Of a stretch of 64,000 bases of DNA, positions 57,923 to 64,000 are shown piece after piece. The notes beneath the pieces are model-generated. The model saw nothing but the letters and a program-made list of their open reading frames with translations. It was not told where the DNA came from and did no database searches. This DNA comes from CAZJWR01 sp964549765 (GTDB taxonomy: Bacteria; Zixibacteria; MSB-5A5; GN15; JAAZOE01): assembly GCA_964549765.1 (NCBI GenBank), contig CAZJWR010000004.1, positions 1 to 64,000 of the forward strand, in the 5' to 3' direction. Position 1 is the stretch's first letter; each line of letters opens with the position of its first letter. The translations under genes were made by a program, and so were the position numbers.

Positions 57923-59149
57923 CTAAAAATGTTCGTTGAACCATTTTTCTATCCGTTTCAGAAATCCACGGGTCTTGCTCTTGCGGGCAACCTCGTCGCC
58001 GTGGCGGATTCCATAGTGAATCAGCCCCACCCCGGTGGCGTGGATAGGCGTCCCGATCGATTCCGAGAGACCGTCATAACCACGGGGAACGCCGACTTTG
58101 ACCGGCATATCGAAGATCTGCTCGGCCAGTTCGACCGTGCCGGGCAAAAGCGATCCGCCGCCGGTGATGACCACACCGGCCGCCAGCGTTTCGGGATAAT
58201 TGGCCTTCTTGATCTCGCGATGGGTCAGGGAAAGAATCTCCTCCATCCGGGGACCGATAATCGAGGCCAGCACACTGCGAGAAATTTCGCGAGTGGAGCG
58301 GCCACCCACACCGGGGACCGAGATCATGTCGTCGGCGTCGACCATGGCAGGGATGGCCGCGCCGTAAGCTATTTTTATCTCCTCGGCCTGGTCGATCGGC
58401 GTCCGCAATCCGATGGCGATATCGTTGGTCACGCTCTTGCCGCCCAGTGGCACGGTCGACGTATGGCGGATGGAATTATCGGCGTACACAGCGACGTTCG
58501 ATGTCCCGCCGCCGATATCGATCACGGCCACTCCGAGTTCCTGTTCTTCCTCGGTGAGCACCGAATAGCTCGACGCCAGCGATTCCAGGACGAGCGCCTC
58601 CACTTCGAGTTCGCACCGATTTATCGCCCGGTAGATATTGCGAACGGCGGTGGCGGCGGCGGTCACGATATGCACTTCGGCCTCCAGCCGCACGCCGGTC
58701 ATCCCCACCGGGACTTTGATCCCCGTTTGTTCGTCGATGGTGTATTCCTGCGGCAGGATATGGATTATTTCGCGGTCGGCCGGGATGGCCACCGCTCGCG
58801 CCGCATCGATCACGCGCTCGACGTCGCCTTCGGTGATTTCATTGTCGTTTCGCGAGACGGCGATGACACCGTGGGAATTGATCGAGCGGATATGATCGCC
58901 CGCAATCCCGGCGATTACATGCTCCACGTTTTCGCCGGCCATCAATTCGGCGTCCGAGATCGCTTTGGAAATAGATCGCACCGTCTTTTCGAGATCGACC
59001 ACCACGCCGCGACGGAGCCCCTCGGAGGGCACCACGCCGAGGCCGATGATCTGGGGCATGGCGTTGTCGTCTTCCACTTCGGCCACGATGGCCGCGATCT
59101 TGGTGGTGCCGATATCAAGGGCGGTGACGATCCGTGTCTGCGACATCAT
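57923..59149 (-). CDS. ftsA: Cell division protein FtsA
   Basis: FtsA is the actin-like protein that ties FtsZ to the membrane. The motifs are TALDIGTTKIAAIV (phosphate 1), VIDIGGGTSNVAVY (phosphate 2) and AGVVITGGGSLLPG (adenosine). The SHS2/1C domain is between about 85 and 165. The C-terminal amphipathic helix FLKRIEKWFNEHF is the membrane tether. Its ATG lies within the ftsQ stop (AAATGATG). 408 residues. Confidence 0.97.
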   Translation of the reverse strand: MMSQTRIVTALDIGTTKIAAIVAEVEDDNAMPQIIGLGVVPSEGLRRGVVVDLEKTVRSISKAISDAELMAGENVEHVIAGIAGDHIRSINSHGVIAVSRNDNEITEGDVERVIDAARAVAIPADREIIHILPQEYTIDEQTGIKVPVGMTGVRLEAEVHIVTAAATAVRNIYRAINRCELEVEALVLESLASSYSVLTEEEQELGVAVIDIGGGTSNVAVYADNSIRHTSTVPLGGKSVTNDIAIGLRTPIDQAEEIKIAYGAAIPAMVDADDMISVPGVGGRSTREISRSVLASIIGPRMEEILSLTHREIKKANYPETLAAGVVITGGGSLLPGTVELAEQIFDMPVKVGVPRGYDGLSESIGTPIHATGVGLIHYGIRHGDEVARKSKTRGFLKRIEKWFNEHF

Positions 59150-59856
59150 TTTTCCCTTATGACCACGTTATCATAGGTCAGGTTGTAACATCCACCATCC
59201 GACCGGGTCCCGGAGTTCACAACTGCGTCGAGTTTGGCCAATTGGGTAGCAAAATCACGGCTGTGGGCCAAGAAACGTTCGGACCCGGTCGTCAGATGGA
59301 TGATGACATACACACGATCAGAAAAATCTATTTCGGCGATCTGGCGGTGCAGATTCGGCGAATTTTCTTTAATCTCCATAAGTCCGGCGATAATCCCGGC
59401 CACACGGAAATCATTCGGCGCCGCAAACACGCGGTCGAATTTCAAGCCGGTCAACACCGGAAGGTCAATTGATTCCCAGGTTGAATCAACGGGTATCACA
59501 CGACAGAAGCGGTCGAGTCCGTAGAGACTTCCCGACAGGAGCAATGCCACCGGCTGAAACTCATTGACGGTGGCGCTGATGGTATGCGGCAGATCCAGGG
59601 ATACGGTGACATTTTCCACCCGATTGGAAGTCAGCAGTTGTTTTGCCAACTGGTCCCGGTCGAAACGGAATACCGAGCCTGCGGACGAATCGGCAGCATG
59701 CGTGGCGGCCGAGATACGATTCGCCAGGGGACCCGTCGTCTGGATTCGGCGCACGGCAAACAGCGGCGAGAAATTCACGAACACGAGCAACCCCGCGATA
59801 GACGCCGTCGCCGCCAGAAACAGCCAGTATTTCTTCCGAATCCCGAGAAACATCAT
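59146..59856 (-). CDS. ftsQ: Cell division protein FtsQ
   Basis: This 236-residue divisome protein has one N-terminal membrane helix (YWLFLAATASIAGLLVFVNF) and a POTRA domain (LFAVRRIQTTGPLANRISAA). A beta domain of FtsQ type follows, with LTGLKFDR and IAEIDFSDRVYVIIHLTTGS. Sequence conservation is low, as usual, but position between murC and ftsA and coupling at both ends (AAATGATG overlaps) make the call firm. Confidence 0.92.
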   Translation of the reverse strand: MMFLGIRKKYWLFLAATASIAGLLVFVNFSPLFAVRRIQTTGPLANRISAATHAADSSAGSVFRFDRDQLAKQLLTSNRVENVTVSLDLPHTISATVNEFQPVALLLSGSLYGLDRFCRVIPVDSTWESIDLPVLTGLKFDRVFAAPNDFRVAGIIAGLMEIKENSPNLHRQIAEIDFSDRVYVIIHLTTGSERFLAHSRDFATQLAKLDAVVNSGTRSDGGCYNLTYDNVVIREK

Positions 59857-61235
59857 TTCCCCAGTCTTTCCATCAGCTTCTTGTTGATGCGGAATACGTC
59901 GCCCGCGCCCATCGTTATAATCATGTCGCCCGGCGAAGCGATCCGGGCCACTTCATCGATGGCATTTTCTTTCAGACCGATGTAACGGATGTTTTTGTAG
60001 CCGATCGACTCCGCATATTCGGCGATCATCGCTGCCGTTATCCCCGGCATGGGCTGCTCGCGAGCGGGGTAAATATCGACCACGAGGGCTTCGTCGGCGT
60101 GATGCAGCGCCTCGGCAAACTGGCGATAGAAATCGCGCGTACGTGAAAACAGGTGCGGCTGAAATATGGCGATGATCTTCCCACCGACCTCTTTCCGAGC
60201 TTCTTTGATGCCCGCCAGCGTCGCGGACACCTCGCTGGGATGATGCGCGTAGTCATCGACGACGGTAACACCGGCGACTTCACCAATTACTTCAAAGCGC
60301 CGTCCGACGCCCCGAAAGGCCCGCAGTCCCTTCTCGATGTTTTCGAGGGGCACCTCGATTTCGAGCGCCGCCGAAATCGCCGCCAGGGCATTGGCGATAT
60401 TGAACCGCCCCGGCACACAGAGAGTAATTGTCCCTTTGGGATCATTTCGTACTATCAGCGTAAAGCGGGAGCCGTGTTCGCTCAATTCGATATCTTCGGC
60501 CCGGATATCGGCATGAGGATCGAATCCGAACGTCACGATCGGCCGCTTTATTTCATCGCGGATGCGCGCCACGTTCTTGTCTGACTCGGGAATGACTACC
60601 GAACCGTAGAAGGGCACGCGGTTTATGTATTCGGCAAAGGAATGGAGCAGATCGTCGAGGTCCTCGTATATGTCGAGATGATCTTCTTCGATGTTGGTCA
60701 CGACGGCAATAGTCGGAAACATTTTTAAGAACGACCGGTCGAATTCGTCGGCCTCGGCCACCATAATATCGCCCGTCCCCAACTGCCCGCCGGAATCGGA
60801 TTCCACGGCGCGCCCGCCGATAAGCACGGTGGGATCGAGTTGCGCCGTCATCAGGATACGGCCCAGCATGGCTGTGGTCGTCGTTTTCCCGTGCGATCCG
60901 GCGATGCCGATGGAAAATTTCAAGCGCATCAATTCGCCCAGCATCTCGGCCCGCTTGATGACGGGGATGCCGCGATTGACGGCCTCAACGACTTCCGGGT
61001 TGGATTCATTGACCGCCGACGATATCACCACCAAATCGGCCCCGGCCACCTGCTGGGCGCTGTGCCCGGTGTAGATTTTGATGCCGATCGATTCGAGATG
61101 ATCGGTCACCTCGGTCGGGGTATTGTCGGAGCCGGACACATGATAGCCGAGATTGTGCAGAATCTTGGCCATGCCTGACATGCCGGCGCCGCCGATGCCG
61201 ACGAAATGCAGATTTTTGTACTTTGAAAAAATCAT
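59853..61235 (-). CDS. murC: UDP-N-acetylmuramate--L-alanine ligase
   Basis: MurC adds L-Ala to UDP-MurNAc. The start is ATG 61235 (MIFSKYKN), with AGAAGG 6 nt before it; the longer frame runs into murG. The order is the N-terminal Rossmann domain HFVGIGGAGMSGMAKIL, ATP site GSHGKTTT at 113-120, then the C-terminal domain with VVDDYAHHPSEV and IFQPHLFSRTRDF. 460 residues. murB, which often follows murC, is absent. Confidence 0.97.
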   Translation of the reverse strand: MIFSKYKNLHFVGIGGAGMSGMAKILHNLGYHVSGSDNTPTEVTDHLESIGIKIYTGHSAQQVAGADLVVISSAVNESNPEVVEAVNRGIPVIKRAEMLGELMRLKFSIGIAGSHGKTTTTAMLGRILMTAQLDPTVLIGGRAVESDSGGQLGTGDIMVAEADEFDRSFLKMFPTIAVVTNIEEDHLDIYEDLDDLLHSFAEYINRVPFYGSVVIPESDKNVARIRDEIKRPIVTFGFDPHADIRAEDIELSEHGSRFTLIVRNDPKGTITLCVPGRFNIANALAAISAALEIEVPLENIEKGLRAFRGVGRRFEVIGEVAGVTVVDDYAHHPSEVSATLAGIKEARKEVGGKIIAIFQPHLFSRTRDFYRQFAEALHHADEALVVDIYPAREQPMPGITAAMIAEYAESIGYKNIRYIGLKENAIDEVARIASPGDMIITMGAGDVFRINKKLMERLGK

Positions 61236-61254
61236 ACGCAACCTTCTAAAGGGC

Positions 61255-62382
61255 TTAATCGGTACGGCTTTGGTGACCTGTGCCACTGGTCTCTCCTTTG
61301 GTATGCGCCAGTTGTATAATTTCGCGTGCGATATCGGCCGCTGCTTGCGGTCGTCCCAGTCTGCGGGCGGCTTCCCGCATCGACGGCAATCGTCCCGATC
61401 GTATTATCTGAACCGCCCGATCCAGCAGGCGGATATTGTCCAGTTCCGCATCCGGTATGATCTCGGCCGCGCCCGCGGCCACGACTTCGGAAGCGTTGTG
61501 CGTCTGGTGGTCGGCGGTGGCATGCGGATAGGGAACGAGGACTGCCGGGATACCGCAGGCCGTCAGTTCGGCGATCGTCAGCGCCCCCGCTCGCGCCACG
61601 GCCACGTCGGCGGCGGCATAAACCAGGTCCATTTCATCAGAAAACGGGAAAAGGGACACGACAAAGTCCTTTTTGTCAGCCCGAGCGGCTACCTCCGTGT
61701 AGTCCCTTTTCCCGCATTGCCAAAGTAACTGCATGGTGTCATCGAGACTATCCAAACTTGCCAGAACAGCCTCGTTTATCCTCCGCGCGCCCTGGGAACC
61801 ACCCAGGACGAGTATTGTCGTTCGATCTTTTTTCAATCCAAATTTTTCCAGCGCCGCCTCGCGATTGCCGTATGTGAGCGAACGCCTGATGGGATTGCCC
61901 AGGCGGCGGTGCGTGATATTCGCCGGAAGGTATTCCTCGGCCTTCCGATAGGCAGTGAAAACGACGTTCGTTTTGGACGCCAGTTTGCGCGTTACCAAAC
62001 CGGGGTAGCTGTTTTGTTCCTGCAGCGCCCGGGGAATTTTTTTCAATGCCGCCGCAATTATCACCGGCCCCGCCACATATCCGCCGGTGCCGACAACGAC
62101 GTCCGGTTTGAACCGGCTGCATATGCGCACCGATTGTATAACCGCGACGAGCAGTCGAATGGGGAACATTACCAGCGACAGCGATATCGTTCGCGCCAGG
62201 CCGCGCATGGCGATCAATGTCAACGGATATCCCAATTTGTTTCGCATTCGATATTCGATTCCATAACGGGTGCCGACGAATTCGATTCGGCTTTCTTTTT
62301 CGAGAGCCATGATCTCCTCGGCGATTGCCAATGCCGGAAACAAGTGCCCGCCGGTGCCTCCGCCCGCGAATAGTACTCTCAT
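61255..62382 (-). CDS. murG: Undecaprenyl-PP-MurNAc-pentapeptide GlcNAc transferase
   Basis: MurG makes lipid II at the inner membrane. The start is ATG 62382 (MRVLFAGGGTGGHLFPALAI), with GGGTGGH glycine loop 1; it overlaps the ftsW stop (ATGA). A second glycine loop is VLGGSQGARRINEAV. The UDP-GlcNAc site is AGALTIAELTACGIPAVLVP. 375 residues, 19 bp before murC. Confidence 0.97.
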   Translation of the reverse strand: MRVLFAGGGTGGHLFPALAIAEEIMALEKESRIEFVGTRYGIEYRMRNKLGYPLTLIAMRGLARTISLSLVMFPIRLLVAVIQSVRICSRFKPDVVVGTGGYVAGPVIIAAALKKIPRALQEQNSYPGLVTRKLASKTNVVFTAYRKAEEYLPANITHRRLGNPIRRSLTYGNREAALEKFGLKKDRTTILVLGGSQGARRINEAVLASLDSLDDTMQLLWQCGKRDYTEVAARADKKDFVVSLFPFSDEMDLVYAAADVAVARAGALTIAELTACGIPAVLVPYPHATADHQTHNASEVVAAGAAEIIPDAELDNIRLLDRAVQIIRSGRLPSMREAARRLGRPQAAADIAREIIQLAHTKGETSGTGHQSRTD

Positions 62383-63485
62383 GCCGCCACCCTCATCTTT
62401 CCGCGGGACAGGTTCAGCAGCACGCCGACGGCGGCCGAGGACATCACCAGCGACGATCCGCCGTAGCTCAGGAACGGGAGGGTCAGTCCGGTGGTCGGAA
62501 TCAGGCCGAGCACGACGGCGATATTGATGATGATATTGATCGCCAGGCAGATCGTCAGTCCCGCCGCCAGCAGAAAGCGGAATCGATCTTCCTGCGCCCC
62601 GGCGATGCGAATTCCCCGCCATATCAACCCGGCCAGCAGTCCCAGCACGACCGTCAATCCCACCAGGCCGAGTTCCTCGCCCATGGAGGCAAAAATGAAA
62701 TCGGTATGCGGCTCAGGCAGGAAAAATTGCTTGAAAACACCGTCGCCCAATCCGACACCGAAAACTCCGCCGCAGGCCAGCGACAAAATCGACTGCTTGA
62801 CCTGATGCGGCGCCAGCATGGGATTGCCGAGCGAGGCGATGAAACTGTCGACCCGGCTGCGTTTGTATCCGACGACAAAGACCAGCAGGTAGACCGAGGA
62901 CAGCGAACCGGCCAGAGCAAAAACCAAATGTGTCAGCCGGGCGCCGGCGAGGAACAGAATCAGCACGACCGTGGCGCCCAGCACCAGGACCGATCCGAGA
63001 TCCGGTTCGAGCACGATAAGAATGACGCCGACGCCGACCAGCGGCCCATACGGCCAGCGATACAGACGGAAATCATCAAGAGTACGGCCTTTTTGCGACA
63101 GGGAATGCGCCAGGTAAAAGACGAGCACGTATTTGAACAGCTCCGACGGCTGGAGCGTGATGAATCCGAGCGACAGCCAGCGGTGCGTATCGCGAATCGC
63201 CGGGGTCAGGAAGACAACCACAAGCAACAGCAAGCCGAACAGTAGCGACGGGACGATCCATTGACGCAGCCACGTCAGATCCACTCGCGCTGCGGCATAC
63301 ATGGCCGCAAACGCCAGCACCAGCCAGATCAATTGCCGTTTGAGGAAAAAGGCATGGCTGGAAAATCTCTCACTGGCGTCGGCGATGGCGCTCGACGACG
63401 AGTACACCATGACTGTCCCGATCAGGATCAAGGCCGAGACGATCAGGAAGAGCATGAAATCGATGCTTTGCTCTTTAGACTTCAA
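62379..63485 (-). CDS. ftsW: Septal peptidoglycan polymerase FtsW
   Basis: FtsW is a SEDS-family glycosyltransferase with about ten helices. The start is TTG 63485 (first residues LKSKEQSIDFMLF), which overlaps the murD stop; AGGGAG lies 10 nt before it. The first helix has the usual IGTVMVYSSSS. Conserved parts include LQPSELFKY, VLEPDLGSV, LPEPHTDFIFA and TTGLTLPFLSYGGSSLV. 368 residues. Confidence 0.95.
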   Translation of the reverse strand: MKSKEQSIDFMLFLIVSALILIGTVMVYSSSSAIADASERFSSHAFFLKRQLIWLVLAFAAMYAAARVDLTWLRQWIVPSLLFGLLLLVVVFLTPAIRDTHRWLSLGFITLQPSELFKYVLVFYLAHSLSQKGRTLDDFRLYRWPYGPLVGVGVILIVLEPDLGSVLVLGATVVLILFLAGARLTHLVFALAGSLSSVYLLVFVVGYKRSRVDSFIASLGNPMLAPHQVKQSILSLACGGVFGVGLGDGVFKQFFLPEPHTDFIFASMGEELGLVGLTVVLGLLAGLIWRGIRIAGAQEDRFRFLLAAGLTICLAINIIINIAVVLGLIPTTGLTLPFLSYGGSSLVMSSAAVGVLLNLSRGKMRVAA

Positions 63486-64000
63486 CGGTCGATCCGCTCC
63501 CTTTGCCGTTTTTGAGTTTGCCGACGATTTCCTTGAAATCGCGACCCCGCTCTTCGTAATTGCGATACATATCGAAACTGGCGCATCCCGGTGACAGCAG
63601 CACCGTCTCTCCCGGATGCGACAGGTCAAAAGCTTTCTGCACAGCATCCGCCATCGAGTCGGCCATGACGACCGGAATATGCCGTCCTAACTGCTCGAAA
63701 ATCTTCTCCCTGGCTTCGCCGATTAAGATCAAATTGCGTACCTTGCCCGACGCCGCCGGCAGCAGCCGGGTGAAATCCCCGGCCTTGTCGCGCCCTCCGG
63801 CGATCAAATTTATCTTGCCCGGCATCGACTTGATGGCGACGATGACGGCATCGACATTGGTGCCCTTGGAATCGTTGACGAACCTGACGCCTCCGATTGT
63901 CGCCACCTCCTCCAGCCGGTGTTCGACGCCGGCGAATCGTTCAAGGACAGCCGCGATGGTATCGGGTGCGATGCCGCACACCAGCGCCGCGGCGGCGGCC
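63475..64000 (-). CDS. murD: UDP-N-acetylmuramoylalanine--D-glutamate ligase, C-terminal part
   Basis: About 175 codons of murD are present, and the 5' part lies beyond the window end. The frame is open to base 64000. The visible part spans the end of the central domain (AVLERFAGVEHRLEEVATIG) and the C-terminal domain: VNDSKGTN, LIAGGRDKAGDF, and LLSPGCASFDMYRNYEERG. Its stop overlaps the TTG start of ftsW. MurD adds D-Glu in peptidoglycan synthesis. Confidence 0.95.
   Translation of the reverse strand, partial: AAAAALVCGIAPDTIAAVLERFAGVEHRLEEVATIGGVRFVNDSKGTNVDAVIVAIKSMPGKINLIAGGRDKAGDFTRLLPAASGKVRNLILIGEAREKIFEQLGRHIPVVMADSMADAVQKAFDLSHPGETVLLSPGCASFDMYRNYEERGRDFKEIVGKLKNGKGSGSTVEV

Noticed and set aside
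57929..59176. A 415-codon plus-strand open frame opposite ftsA
   Set aside because: It is fully antisense to conserved FtsA motifs and has a His/Arg/Asp-rich, non-protein-like translation.

Overview
The window reads as chromosomal DNA of a Gram-negative bacterium of the FCB superphylum. The best guess is candidate phylum Zixibacteria or a close relative. The basis is inference: three secreted proteins end in a dockerin-like pair of repeats built on GDA(N)[22 protein letters not shown]; one secreted protein ends in a Por/FlgD-like module that begins QNYPNPFN; genes are moderately GC-rich with C-rich third positions; and lipid A, dcw and lipoprotein genes are of the didermic type. No rRNA, phage, transposase, CRISPR or classical defence locus was seen.

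Layout. 0.2-9.4 kb: envelope and secreted proteins (two DUF4402-like proteins, a beta-repeat protein, a Ser/Thr kinase-TPR sensor split by a one-base frameshift, a metzincin protease with FG-GAP repeats and dockerin). 10.2-14.5 kb: an RhlE-type helicase, then a radical-SAM pair (SPASM enzyme plus a methylthiotransferase-like enzyme without TRAM domain) with a 28-codon ORF fitted between them and a 13-codon ORF with strong SD upstream. 15.1-20.7 kb: MacA/MacB-like pair without ATPase, a lipoprotein gene broken by an in-frame TAG, a small protein and a DUF1028-dockerin protein. 20.8-33.3 kb: beta-CASP nuclease, M29 aminopeptidase, ankyrin lipoprotein, rex with its own operator, alr, two ferritin-like proteins, lon-nnr and a hypothetical. 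33.4-45.6 kb: thrS, an S9 peptidase lipoprotein, an RdhA-like corrinoid/Fe-S membrane protein coupled to a phosphoesterase, purL-purQ and a YiiX-like hydrolase. 46-48.3 kb: an intact tRNA-Ser(UGA) and a degenerate near-copy flanking a serine hydrolase and a GIY-YIG gene. 48.5-56.5 kb: lipoproteins, a parallel beta-helix protein, MFS-SprT-Tll0287 operon, lpxH-like gene and an LVIVD-dockerin protein. 56.6-64 kb: dcw cluster on the minus strand (murD-ftsW-murG-murC-ftsQ-ftsA-ftsZ), with murD running off the window.

How it fits together. The housekeeping genes form tight operons with ATGA/GTGA/TTG overlaps (lon-nnr, rdhA-like-phosphoesterase, purQ-yiiX-like, sprT-MFS, all of dcw). Rex, two ferritin-like proteins, a Tll0287-type haem protein and a corrinoid/Fe-S protein suggest a redox-variable or anaerobic life. 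Many genes make exported proteins carrying two kinds of C-terminal module, so the cell invests heavily in its surface.

Main points for a second look: the radical-SAM locus with its small ORFs and a canonical A AAA AAG slip site leading into a 67-codon alternative tail; the C-terminal Cys-Cys signature shared by the three dockerin-like modules; several genes broken by a single base change; the terminator whose T-tract touches the alr start codon; and the tRNA-Ser duplication.
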